From JBFELO01 sp041552055 (GTDB taxonomy: Bacteria > Acidobacteriota > Thermoanaerobaculia > Thermoanaerobaculales > Sulfomarinibacteraceae), in NCBI GenBank assembly GCA_041552055.1, contig JBFELO010000004.1:1-64000 (forward strand): DNA of 64,000 nt, read 5' to 3'. The notes under the pieces were generated by a model. It saw only the letters and a list, made by a program, of their open reading frames with translations, was not told the origin of the DNA and ran no database searches. Both the position numbers and the translations under genes were made by a program. This document shows, one piece after another, positions 17,060-25,440 of the stretch (position 1 is its first letter; the number at the start of each line of letters is the position of its first letter).

Positions 17060-17626
17060 ATGAAAATCGCCCTCATCGGCAGCCATGGAGTCGGCAAGAC
17101 CACCCTCTGCTACGACCTGGCCGCGCGACTCAAACGGCGGAACGTGGATGTCGAGGTGGTGCGCGAGGTGGCCCGCCGTTGCCCACTGCCCATCAACCAG
17201 GAGACAACGATCGCCGCACAGAGTTGGATCCTGCACACTCAGATCTCATGGGAAATCGAAGCCTCCGCCGGTCATGATGTCGTGCTCTGCGACCGATCGG
17301 TGCTCGACAACTACTGTTACATGATGCACGCCGCCGGTGCGCACCAGATGTGGGAGCTGGTGTTCGATCACTGGCTCTCGACCTACGATCTGCTGGTCCA
17401 CGTGCCGGTGTGGTCGCGACCGTCGTACGACGGGGTGCGCGCGATCGACCCCGTTTTCCAGGAGGAAATCGATGTCCTGCTGGAAGGCATGATCACCGCC
17501 CGCGACCTGCGTCCTCTACGACTGGAGCTCGATCATCGGGATCGGTGGGGGGCCGAGATCCTGGAGGCGTTGCTGCCGGGCCTCGAGCCGACCCTGCCGC
17601 TCTTTCCCTCGGATGAGGAAGCGTAG
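17060..17626 (+). CDS. P-loop NTPase of the AAA_28/NadR-kinase-like group
   Basis: A 188-residue protein starting MKIALIGSHGVGKTTLCYDLA; Walker A is residues 7-15. A thymidylate-kinase-like layout follows: EVAR near residue 38, a VVLCDRSVLDNYCYM Walker-B-like strand with DRS, and an aspartate-containing LID-like region SRPSYDGVRAIDPVFQEEID. These features resemble small ATPase/kinase proteins related to the NadR ribosylnicotinamide kinase domain and AAA_28. The substrate is unknown. The ATG at 17060 is preceded by TACAAT at 17049-17054, six bases away, so the mRNA may have almost no leader. It stands alone between spacer repeats. Confidence 0.7.
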   Translation: MKIALIGSHGVGKTTLCYDLAARLKRRNVDVEVVREVARRCPLPINQETTIAAQSWILHTQISWEIEASAGHDVVLCDRSVLDNYCYMMHAAGAHQMWELVFDHWLSTYDLLVHVPVWSRPSYDGVRAIDPVFQEEIDVLLEGMITARDLRPLRLELDHRDRWGAEILEALLPGLEPTLPLFPSDEEA

Positions 17627-17639
17627 CCCGGTCCGCTCC

Positions 17640-18200
17640 GGCTCACCTCACCCATAGCGGGTCTTCGTCTTCATCGACCCCCACCCGCCGTCGCTGGCCG
17701 CTCGTCGATGGTCGCTGGACCCCCACCCACCCAGGGCCCGAGGGCATGGGGGCATAGGGGAATACACAAACGTTCTAGAGAACCCATCCGGCGGCAGCGA
17801 CCATGGCCAGGGCCGGTGGGTTCCGAAGAGGGAGGGGCACCGGCGATTGGCCACTCGCTGACGACGGTGGGTCGCCGACGCCGCGGGCGGCGGTAAACCC
17901 CGCAGGGCCTCACCACGACCTCAGGAGCGAAATGTGGCCGCGGCCACGGGTATCGCAGGCTCGGCCCCGCCGAGCCGGAGAGGGGGGCGGCTGGCCTGCG
18001 GCCACTCGCTCGTGAGGTCGGGTGGCGACGGCCGAAGGCCGTCGGCAAGCCCAGGCCGCGAAGCGGCCGGTCAAGCCCACATGCCCTTCTTGAGTGCCGG
18101 GCGGCCAAGCCCTCAGGTCCTTGTGCGGGCACGGGAACGGAGACGGGCACGGAGACGGATACGGGGGAGTCGGCGAGGCGCACACGGCTCCCCTGATTGA
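17640..18200. repeat. Long spacer made of several short-period repeats
   Basis: Heptads TCGCTGG, CCGCTCG, TCGATGG, TCGCTGG run from 17691 to 17718. GGGCATGG-type octads follow near 17745-17765. The 32-bp dispersed unit is at 18091-18122. Six perfect hexads (ACGGGA, ACGGAG, ACGGGC, ACGGAG, ACGGAT, ACGGGG) occupy 18131-18166. No gene is supported in the 607 bases between the NTPase and amidohydrolase genes. Confidence 0.65.
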
Positions 18201-18233
18201 CACCACCCGCCGCAACTGGGAGCATTCGGAACG

Positions 18234-19589
18234 ATGGGCGAGCGGTACGACCTCCACATTCGCGGCGGCACGGTGCTGCCGATGACCGAAGGCTTCGAGT
18301 GGTTCGAGGGCGATCTGCTCATCCGCGACGGCGTGATTGCCGACATCACCCGCGGCCGGGCGACCGGGTGTGATGCCGAGCGCACGCTCGACGCGTCGAA
18401 CGGGTTGGTGTTGCCGGGCTTCGTTCAGGGCCACGTCCACGTGGTCCAGTCACTGTTACGCCACCAGGCAGATGAAGTAGATCTCCTGGACTGGCTGCAC
18501 CGATACACGTGGCCCTACGAGGCCGCGCTCGACGCCGATGCCGTCGAGGCCGCCGCCGAACTCGGGATCGCCGAACTGCTGACCGGCGGCACTACCACCG
18601 TGCTCGACTTTGGGAGCAGCCATCATCACGACCGCGTGTTCCGCGCGGCCGAGCGACTCGGAATCCGAATGGTGTCGGGCAAGACCCACATGGACGCCGG
18701 TGACGGGGTGCCGCCGGAGCTGATCGAGGACACCGATCGTTCGCTGGCGGAGGCCGAGCGACTCGGTGCGAAGTGGCACGGAGCCGCCGATGGCCGTCTC
18801 ACCTACTCGGTGGCGCCACGGTTCGCGCTGTCATGCAGTCGACGGCTCTTCACCGAATGCGTGCGGCTGGCGCGCGCCAACGGCTGGCTCCTGCAGACCC
18901 ACGCGAACGAGAATCGACGCGAGGTCGAGCTGATCCGGCGTCACACCGGTCGCAGCAACATCGAGTACTTCGATGAAGTCGGTCTCACCGGTCACGACGT
19001 GGTGCTGGCTCACGGCGTTCATCTGGACTCGGCCGAGCTCGAGATCCTCCGGCGTACCGCAACTCGGATCTGTCACTGCCCCGGCACCAACCTCAAGCTC
19101 GCCTCCGGCATCGCCGATGTACCCCGACTGCTGGAACTCGGCGTTCCGGTGATCCTCGGAGCGGACGGAGCGCCCTGCAACAACCGGCTCTCGATGTTCC
19201 ACGAGATGAGCCTGGCCGCGACCCTGCACTCCCTGCGCCACGGGCCGGCCGCGATGCCGGCTTCTCGAGTGCTGTCAATGGCCACACGGGGCGGCGCCGA
19301 GGCCCTCCACCTCGGTCACCTCGTGGGTACGCTCGAGGTCGGAAAGGCGGGGGATGTGGTGGTGCTCGATCTCGGCGGATGGTCGTTGCTGCCGGGTGGT
19401 GATCCGTGGGCGCGAATCGTGTACGGTGGCTCTGCCCGGGACGTCAAGCACGTCGTCGTAGCGGGCCGAGAGGTGGTCGTGGACGGTCGACTCGCGGCGC
19501 TTCAGGACGATGAGATCCGGCAGCACGCTCGGCAGGCTTGGATCGCGACCAGGTCGCGCATGGAGGAGAAGGGCTGGAGCCGGCTTTGA
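18234..19589 (+). CDS. Amidohydrolase-superfamily deaminase (MtaD/DadD/chlorohydrolase type)
   Basis: A 451-residue metal-dependent hydrolase. Metal ligands are visible in order: His67/His69 in GHVHVVQSL, His in LLQTHANENRREVEL, His in VVLAHGVHLDS, and Asp in ILGADGAPCNN. The last motif followed by RLSMFHEMSLAATLHSL is typical of the 5-methylthioadenosine/S-adenosylhomocysteine deaminase and 5'-deoxyadenosine deaminase group, also related to TrzN and SsnA. It probably deaminates an adenosine derivative or a similar heterocycle. The C-terminal beta-sandwich (GTLEVGKAGDVVVLDL) is complete. The next gene is peptide deformylase, 84 bp downstream on the same strand, with no obvious functional link. 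Confidence 0.8.
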   Translation: MGERYDLHIRGGTVLPMTEGFEWFEGDLLIRDGVIADITRGRATGCDAERTLDASNGLVLPGFVQGHVHVVQSLLRHQADEVDLLDWLHRYTWPYEAALDADAVEAAAELGIAELLTGGTTTVLDFGSSHHHDRVFRAAERLGIRMVSGKTHMDAGDGVPPELIEDTDRSLAEAERLGAKWHGAADGRLTYSVAPRFALSCSRRLFTECVRLARANGWLLQTHANENRREVELIRRHTGRSNIEYFDEVGLTGHDVVLAHGVHLDSAELEILRRTATRICHCPGTNLKLASGIADVPRLLELGVPVILGADGAPCNNRLSMFHEMSLAATLHSLRHGPAAMPASRVLSMATRGGAEALHLGHLVGTLEVGKAGDVVVLDLGGWSLLPGGDPWARIVYGGSARDVKHVVVAGREVVVDGRLAALQDDEIRQHARQAWIATRSRMEEKGWSRL

Positions 19590-19673
19590 ACTCGGCGCAG
19601 CGGTTGGAATGATGATCTTCTTCGACGCGCTTTCTTCTACAGCGGTACTCGACCGTCGGAGACAAGGTACAGC

Positions 19674-20198
19674 ATGACCGTGCGACCGATTCTGATCTAT
19701 GGCGATCCGCGCCTCGAGGCCGTCAACGAGCCCGTTACCGAGTTCGGTGCGGCCCTTGATGAGATCGTGGAGGACCTGTTCGAAACCGGCTGGAGAGCAC
19801 CCGGGCTCGGCGTTGCCGCACCCCAGATCGGCATCAACCTCAGACTGGCGACGATCGACGTGTCGGTCGGAAAAGACCCGTCGACGAAGTTGGTGCTCGC
19901 CAACCCCGAGATTCTGTCCACCGCGGGAAAGGTTCAGGTCGAAGAGGGATGCCTGTCATTCCCGGGGCTGTTCACGACCCTGCAACGTCCCCAACGACTT
20001 CGAGTGCGCGCGCAGGACCGGCACGGGGAGTGGTGGGAGACCGACGCCGACGGCCTGCTGGCACAGGCCGTGTGCCATGAGTTGGACCACCTCGACGGCA
20101 TTCTGCTGGTGGACCACCTGCGTGGCCTCAAGCGGCAGATGTTCCTGCGCCGGGTTGCGAAGATGAGACGCCTCGGAGTGTGGCAGGAGACGGCATAG
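19674..20198 (+). CDS. def: Peptide deformylase
   Basis: A 174-residue metalloprotease with all three family motifs: GLGVAAPQIG (44-53), EEGCLSFPG with the metal-binding Cys93, and CHELDHLDG with His135, Glu136 and His139. It removes the N-formyl group from nascent proteins. The motifs are canonical, so it should be active. SD-like GGAGACAAGG precedes the ATG at 19674. It is followed by a repeat spacer and then dnaJ on the opposite strand. Confidence 0.95.
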   Translation: MTVRPILIYGDPRLEAVNEPVTEFGAALDEIVEDLFETGWRAPGLGVAAPQIGINLRLATIDVSVGKDPSTKLVLANPEILSTAGKVQVEEGCLSFPGLFTTLQRPQRLRVRAQDRHGEWWETDADGLLAQAVCHELDHLDGILLVDHLRGLKRQMFLRRVAKMRRLGVWQETA

Positions 20199-20204
20199 AT
20201 CCGC

Positions 20205-20285
20205 CACCCACCCGGATCCCAGATCCTCCATCCTCCCGCCTGGATGCTGGATGCTGGACTTGTCACGGCGTAGCCGAAGGCTGTG
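20205..20285. repeat. Spacer repeat with heptads and the GACTTGTCACGGCG block
   Basis: CCACCCACCCGG is followed by heptads including two GATGCTG units (20243-20256) and then the block GACTTGTCACGGCGTAGCCG (20257-20276), also seen at 40-59. Confidence 0.65.
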
Positions 20286-20320
20286 GTCTCCCAGCGCGCG
20301 CCTACTTCACGGGTGCACCG

Positions 20321-21343
20321 CTAAAGCGCGAGAGGCAGCTTCGCGCGGGGGTCGTCGCGGTACAGATCCGACACCGCACGGGCGCCGTCCTCCCCTGCCG
20401 GCGAGAGCACCTCCGGGACGACGATCTGTACGGTGTAGAGGTGGTCGCCGTACGCCTTGGTTTTGATGTTCCGCACGCCTTTGCCCCGAAGACGAAAGGT
20501 GCGTCCGGAGTCGGTGCCGGGCGGCACCTTGGCGCGCACCGGACCATGAACGGTTCCGATCTCGATCTCCGAGCCGCGGTACGCCTCGGGAAAGGTGATC
20601 GGAACTGTCGTCAGGATGTTGTCGCCGTCGCGCTTGAAGAACGGATGCGGTCGAACCCTGACCCTGACGTACAGGTCGCCGGCGCGCCCGCCACCCGCAC
20701 CCTCGGCCCCCTTGCCGGCAACCCGCACGCGCTTGCCGTCGGCGATCCCCTCCGGGATCTTGACCCGCAGCCGTTCGGTGGAGATCACGATGCCGGCGCC
20801 GTGGCAGGTCGGACACGCCGTCGAGCCCTGGACGCCACTGCCCGCGCACGAGGCACACACCACCTGGCGTTGCACCGGGAGCGTCACCGTGGTCCCTTTC
20901 ACGGCCTCGCTGAACTCGATCTCCGCGGCGAGCTCCTGGTCGGCTCCCTTCCTGGGGCGAGGCCGTTGACGAGCAGCGGTCCGGCCACCGAAGAACTGCG
21001 CGAACAGATCGTCGAGATCTCCGACGCCTCCGATGTCCCTGACGTTGACCCGAAAACCACCCACATCTTCCCACGACGACTGGCCCTGCGCACGCCGGAA
21101 CGGATCCCAACCGGACTCTGGGACGCCATCGACGCGGCCGTAGGTGTCGTACTGCTGGCGCTTCTCGTCGTCCGACAGCACCGCGTACGCCTCCTGGATC
21201 TCCTTGAATCGCTTCTCGGCTTCGGGGTCGTCGGGGTTGACGTCGGGGTGGTACTTGCGTGCCAGCTTGCGGTACGCCTTCTTGATTTCGGCGGCGTCCG
21301 CCGAGCGCGCCACACCGAGCGTCTCGTAGTAGTCCTGAGCCAC
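20321..21343 (-). CDS. DnaJ-type co-chaperone with two instead of four CXXCXGXG motifs
   Basis: A 340-residue Hsp40. The J domain spans 4-66 with HPD at 32-34, followed by a Gly/Phe-rich linker (about 90-125) and a C-terminal substrate-binding region (about 135-330). The zinc region has only CASCAGSG (163-170) and CPTCHGAG (177-184), half of the canonical DnaJ set, so at most one zinc centre can form. This is intermediate between DnaJ and CbpA types. It should stimulate DnaK ATPase and deliver clients. The start is GTG at 21343 behind GGAGG; a longer open frame upstream is not coding. Divergent from the kinase gene at 21536. Confidence 0.88.
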   Translation of the reverse strand: MAQDYYETLGVARSADAAEIKKAYRKLARKYHPDVNPDDPEAEKRFKEIQEAYAVLSDDEKRQQYDTYGRVDGVPESGWDPFRRAQGQSSWEDVGGFRVNVRDIGGVGDLDDLFAQFFGGRTAARQRPRPRKGADQELAAEIEFSEAVKGTTVTLPVQRQVVCASCAGSGVQGSTACPTCHGAGIVISTERLRVKIPEGIADGKRVRVAGKGAEGAGGGRAGDLYVRVRVRPHPFFKRDGDNILTTVPITFPEAYRGSEIEIGTVHGPVRAKVPPGTDSGRTFRLRGKGVRNIKTKAYGDHLYTVQIVVPEVLSPAGEDGARAVSDLYRDDPRAKLPLAL

Positions 21344-21535
21344 ACTCGCCTCCAAGCGGAAAAGAGACCGTGAGAATGCCGCGAAGGTATCGCCATCCGC
21401 GACCACCGCCCCTCCCATCTCAGGAAATATGAGCGAGATTTTGTGAAATTTCAACAGCGTCGCAGTTCTCCGGCCCGATTCACCACCCCCCGACCGATTT
21501 CGCCCACCGTGCGCGCCTCGCGATAAAATGGCAGT

Positions 21536-24103
21536 GTGGAGTGGGACGCCGTGCCTCCGCTGGTCTTGATCGTGCCGCTGGTGGCGGCGCACTATCGACG
21601 TCTGGCGACCCCGTTCCTGCTGGCGGCCGCGGCCGCGACGATCGCGAACCTGCCGCGTTTCATTCCTACGCCCGACCCGACCGCATCGGGCGCATGGACG
21701 GGCGTGCTGACGCACCCGAGCGTGGCCGTCATCGGCAATGCGGCCGCCGGGCTGCTGGCGGTGTGGGGCCTGGTCATGGTCGCCCGCAGCGGATCGCCTC
21801 AACTGCGCCTGGCCCGCAGCCTCGAATGGAAGAAGGACTACTTCGGGGCCGCCGAGATCTACCAACAGACGGGAGACACACGCCGGGCGCTGCACCTCTT
21901 CAAGAAGGCGCGGGTGTGGGAAAAGGCGGCTCGAGTGGCTCTCGAACGCGGCAACGAGGGGGAGGCGGCCGACCTCTACCGCCGTGCCGGCGGAAGGCAA
22001 CTCGCCGAGGCCTCGCGTGTCTACCGCCAGCTCGGCGATCGGCAGGCCGCGGTTCGGTGCGACCACCAGTTGGCGGAATGGTTGACGAGCGAGGGACACT
22101 TCGAAGAGGCAATCGAGGCGTGGTTGCGCGCGGGGGAGCTTCAGCGTGCACTCCGTGCCACGAGTGTGGCCCTGAGCGAAAACCGACTTCACCCTTCGCA
22201 CTCGGCGTTCGGTGCAGCACGAAGGGCTGCCGAGGAGACCAACGACGCCCGGACCCTGGCACGTTTGTACGAGGTCGAGGGGAATTGGCAGCGGGCGGCA
22301 TACGCATGGCGCAACGCCGAGGAGCACGGCAAAGCTGCCGAGAACTTCCGCAAGGCGAGCCTGCTCGACGAGGCGGCACGATCGGAGGCGACGGCGGGAC
22401 GCCCGCGAGAGGCAGCCCAGCTCCGACTCCGACAGCTGCAACAAATGCAGCAGCGCCTGCGGGCCAACGAGGCGAGCGGCGTGATTCACAACCCGGAAAC
22501 CGATCGCCTCAAGGTCCAGGTCCGTCAAGAGACGGACAGCCTGATTCCACACCTCCACGAGCTCGGCATGCAGCACGAGATGATCGAGGTGTTGAGGTCG
22601 TCGGGTCGAACCGAGGAGGCGGTCGCACGGCTGGTTGCCGAAAACCTCGACGCGAGCGCGGCTGACATCGCTCAGGAGGCCCAACGGTGGGACCTCGCGG
22701 CACCGATTCTGGAACGGCTCAACCGCTGGAGCGAGGCGAGCGATGTGTACGAGCTCGCCGGCAACATGAAGTCCGCCGCCCGGTGTGCGGAACGCGCCGG
22801 CGAGGACGAGCGCGCGCTTCAGATCTACCGAAACCTAGGCATGATCGAACAGACGGCGCACTGCCTGGCGCGCCTCGGAAGCCTGCAGGACGCACTCATC
22901 GAGCTCCACCGTGCCGGCAGGCTGCGCGAGGCGTGCGAGATCCTGCGCAGCTACCCGGGTCCGGTTCCCGACATCCCTGACGTCATTCTCGACATGGCCA
23001 ATCAGGCGTACGAAGACGGCGAGCCTCGCAAGTCGATCGCCTGCCTCCAACGCGCCGTGGTCGGTGTGGCACTTCAGCCGGGCCGACTGGATCCAGCGGT
23101 CGCACTCGCTCGACTCCTCAGGGAAGTGGGTGAGACCGACGCCGCGACGGGCCAACTCGACCGCGTGCTGGCCTTCGACTTCTCCCACGAGTCCGCGCAA
23201 GCGCTCCGGAAGGAGATCGATTCCGCCAGGGCGCGTCCCGATCCCTCCAAGACCCAACCGGCCGGTGAGGCGCTCGATCTGGCCGAGCCGCCGCCCCCGG
23301 ACGACCAGCACCGGTACGAGATCCTGACCGAGCTCGGGAGGGGCGGGATGGGTGTGGTGTACAAGGCGCGCGACACGCGCCTCGAGCGCGACGTGGCGAT
23401 CAAGGTGCTCCGCACGACCTCTGCCGAAGAGGCTGCGCGACTGGAGCAGGAGGCGCGCGCAGCCGCGACTCTCAACCACCCGGGAATCGTGACTGTGTAC
23501 GACTTCCAGGCCGGGTTCGACGGTTATTTCATCACGATGGAATACGTGCCCGGAGATGCCCTCGATCAGCTCCTGCAAACCCACCCGGACCGGGTTCACG
23601 ACCACCTTCGAGAAATCCTCGTGCGACTGGCCGACGCCATCGCCTACGCACACCGAAACCATGTGATCCATCGCGATCTCAAACCGGGCAATATACTCCT
23701 GAGCCCGCTGCAGGAGGTGAAGATCCTAGATTTCGGGATTGCGGCGCGCCTCGACTCTGCGCACGACTCATCGTCACCAACCGTGTGTGGCACGCCGTAC
23801 TATATGGCCCCCGAGCAAATTCGGGGTGAGTCACCCACGCCGGCCACGGACGTCTACTCGTTTGGCGCCACCGCCTTCCACCTCGCCACCGGCGAGCCTC
23901 CGTTCAGGAAGGGCAATATCATCGAAGCCCACCTCAAGTCGGAACCCCCCGACCCGGCCGAGGTTTCCTCCAGGGTGTCGCCGGAGCTCGCCAAGATCAT
24001 TCTGCGCTGTCTCCGCAAGCAACCCGGCGAGCGGTTCGAAACGGCCGATGAGCTCCGCGACGCCTTGACCGAGCTCCCGACCGCCTCGCGGGACCAACGA
24101 TGA
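21536..24103 (+). CDS. Membrane Ser/Thr protein kinase with N-terminal helical-repeat region
   Basis: An 855-residue protein. Two hydrophobic segments (about 8-45 and 60-84) anchor it. Residues about 95-545 form tandem two-helix TPR-like repeats rich in A/L/R (for example YFGAAEIYQQTGDTRRALHLF). The C-terminal kinase domain (about 597-850) has GRGGMGVVYKA, the lysine in VAIKVL, HRDLKPGN, DFG and a Thr-rich activation loop ending in APEQ, so it should be catalytically active. The order, repeats first and kinase last, is the reverse of most bacterial kinases. The stop overlaps the xrtH start (ATGA), so it is translationally coupled to the exosortase operon. The start is GTG at 21536, with a TAAAAT -10-like box about ten bases upstream. 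Confidence 0.85.
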   Translation: MEWDAVPPLVLIVPLVAAHYRRLATPFLLAAAAATIANLPRFIPTPDPTASGAWTGVLTHPSVAVIGNAAAGLLAVWGLVMVARSGSPQLRLARSLEWKKDYFGAAEIYQQTGDTRRALHLFKKARVWEKAARVALERGNEGEAADLYRRAGGRQLAEASRVYRQLGDRQAAVRCDHQLAEWLTSEGHFEEAIEAWLRAGELQRALRATSVALSENRLHPSHSAFGAARRAAEETNDARTLARLYEVEGNWQRAAYAWRNAEEHGKAAENFRKASLLDEAARSEATAGRPREAAQLRLRQLQQMQQRLRANEASGVIHNPETDRLKVQVRQETDSLIPHLHELGMQHEMIEVLRSSGRTEEAVARLVAENLDASAADIAQEAQRWDLAAPILERLNRWSEASDVYELAGNMKSAARCAERAGEDERALQIYRNLGMIEQTAHCLARLGSLQDALIELHRAGRLREACEILRSYPGPVPDIPDVILDMANQAYEDGEPRKSIACLQRAVVGVALQPGRLDPAVALARLLREVGETDAATGQLDRVLAFDFSHESAQALRKEIDSARARPDPSKTQPAGEALDLAEPPPPDDQHRYEILTELGRGGMGVVYKARDTRLERDVAIKVLRTTSAEEAARLEQEARAAATLNHPGIVTVYDFQAGFDGYFITMEYVPGDALDQLLQTHPDRVHDHLREILVRLADAIAYAHRNHVIHRDLKPGNILLSPLQEVKILDFGIAARLDSAHDSSSPTVCGTPYYMAPEQIRGESPTPATDVYSFGATAFHLATGEPPFRKGNIIEAHLKSEPPDPAEVSSRVSPELAKIILRCLRKQPGERFETADELRDALTELPTASRDQR

Positions 24104-24639
24104 GCAGGGGTACGAAGCTGGACGTCAAAGCCCTCTGGCAGCGCCAGGAGTGGCGGTTTCTCATCCTGTTCCTGCTCATACTGACGGTCAGCTTCACCGT
24201 GATCGCGCTGCAACCAGTCAACGATGCGGTCGTGGATCCGTACACGGGTTTCGTAGCCCGAATGTCGGGAAAGGTGCTTCGGCTTTTCGGAGAAGACATC
24301 ACGATCGCGGGCTGCGACCTCCGCTCGCCGCGGTTCTCGGTGACCATCTACAACGGCTGCAACGGGCTGATCACGAGCCTGATCTTCATTTCGGGCGTGT
24401 TGGCGTTCCCGGCGAGCTGGCGCGCCAAGGCCGTCGGCGCGGCGGGCGGTCTGCTCGCCATCCAGGTCATCAACATGGTGAGGATCGTCTCCCTGTTCTA
24501 CATCGGCGTCTACTTCCCGCAGTTTTTCAGCCAGTCCCACATCTTCGTATGGCAGTCGATCGTCATCCTTGCGGGAGTCACACTGTGGATCGTCTGGGCG
24601 CACAACGCCGTGCCGCCGGCCCGCGATCCGGCGGAGTGA
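24100..24639 (+). CDS. xrtH: Exosortase H
   Basis: A 179-residue membrane protein with about five helices and the exosortase catalytic triad: Cys87 in VTIYNGCNGLITS, Arg128 in VINMVRIVSLF and His147 in SQSHIFVWQS. Short length and the local sequence fit the XrtH branch, which cleaves proteins bearing an IPTLxxWG-CTERM-type tail and anchors or releases them at the cell surface. No such tail was found on any protein in this window, so substrates lie elsewhere. It is coupled to the upstream kinase by a 4-base overlap and followed 11 bp later by its usual partner gene. Confidence 0.85.
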   Translation: MSRGTKLDVKALWQRQEWRFLILFLLILTVSFTVIALQPVNDAVVDPYTGFVARMSGKVLRLFGEDITIAGCDLRSPRFSVTIYNGCNGLITSLIFISGVLAFPASWRAKAVGAAGGLLAIQVINMVRIVSLFYIGVYFPQFFSQSHIFVWQSIVILAGVTLWIVWAHNAVPPARDPAE

Positions 24640-24650
24640 GGATATCGTCG

Positions 24651-25292
24651 ATGGGCAGGTCGCCGAAGGCACCTCCCGCTGACAACGCCTACGTTCAGTT
24701 CCTGCGGCGTCTGCCGCTGGCTCTGGTGGTCGCGATGGTGGTATGGTTGATGGTTCGACCGGCTCTCGACGCAGCGGTGCCGAAATTCGCCGAGGTCCTG
24801 ATCCGCGCCTTCGAATACCCACGGGTCACGCGGCTCGTCCCATCCGATCACTGGGTCGAGGTGCGGCGCTCGGATTTCAGGAGCGGATCGGCGATCCCAA
24901 AGGTGCCTCTGACCGAGATTCACTTCAACACCATCGTCCTGCTCGCCCTGCACCTGGCGACGGCACGCCCGTTGTCACGCGCCCAACTCGAACGCCTGTT
25001 CATGGCGTGGTGCGTCCTGTATCTGACCCAATCGCTCAACCTTGTGTTTCACGTCAAGACGATCTACGCGCTGGCGCTTGGCGAGTGGAGCGGTCAGCAC
25101 TATTCGGTTTTTTCCCGAAACCTGTTCTCATCGCTGCAGTACTTCACCGACCTGCCGGGACGCTTCGCGTTCCCATTCCTGCTCTGGATTGGATTCAACT
25201 GGGATCGCGTGACGGAGCTGGTGGGGATTGCCGCCGAAGCCACCGAGACGTCGAAGAGGCCAACGAAGAAGAAAGGCACGAAGAGGAGATAG
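24651..25292 (+). CDS. Exosortase H-associated membrane protein
   Basis: A 213-residue protein with an N-terminal helix (about 20-42), a periplasmic-looking segment (about 50-95) and two or three further helices. It ends in a very basic Lys/Arg tail (KKKGTKRR). It matches in size, topology and position the protein family that regularly follows XrtH genes. Function is unknown; it may help present or retain substrates. The start is the first ATG after the xrtH stop; the longer open frame upstream is a shadow of xrtH. Confidence 0.7.
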   Translation: MGRSPKAPPADNAYVQFLRRLPLALVVAMVVWLMVRPALDAAVPKFAEVLIRAFEYPRVTRLVPSDHWVEVRRSDFRSGSAIPKVPLTEIHFNTIVLLALHLATARPLSRAQLERLFMAWCVLYLTQSLNLVFHVKTIYALALGEWSGQHYSVFSRNLFSSLQYFTDLPGRFAFPFLLWIGFNWDRVTELVGIAAEATETSKRPTKKKGTKRR

Positions 25293-25314
25293 GCGGGGCT
25301 CGATCCTCCCATCC

Positions 25315-25415
25315 ACCCTATGCCATAGGCTATACGCAATGAGCTGTGAGCAGGGGACCTACTCAACGCTCATCCGAACTGCCTCACAGCATTTAGCTTA
25401 TAGCCCAGTGGGTGG
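25315..25415. repeat. Inverted heptad repeat between convergent genes
   Basis: Heptads CATAGGC, TATACGC, AATGAGC, TGTGAGC run from 25324 to 25351. The complementary arm CTCACAGC...TATAGCC lies at 25383-25405. The 23-base arms match at about 18 positions and could act as a bidirectional hairpin between the exosortase operon and the FHA gene. Confidence 0.6.
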
Positions 25416-25440
25416 GCGGCAGGGGCGAGCCCTGCACTCC

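Noticed and set aside
21344..22684. Upstream extension of the DnaJ open frame to about 787 residues
   Set aside because: It overlaps the kinase gene on the other strand and has no domain; the J domain starts at the GTG at 21343 with its own Shine-Dalgarno sequence.
24100..24639. Search for exosortase substrates with IPTL/PEP-CTERM tails in this window
   Set aside because: No protein here ends in such a motif followed by a hydrophobic helix and basic cluster; the basic tail of the gene at 24651-25292 lacks the motif.
24150..24650. Upstream extension of the exosortase-associated protein
   Set aside because: The extra N-terminus is xrtH read in another frame; the ATG at 24651 starts the real protein.
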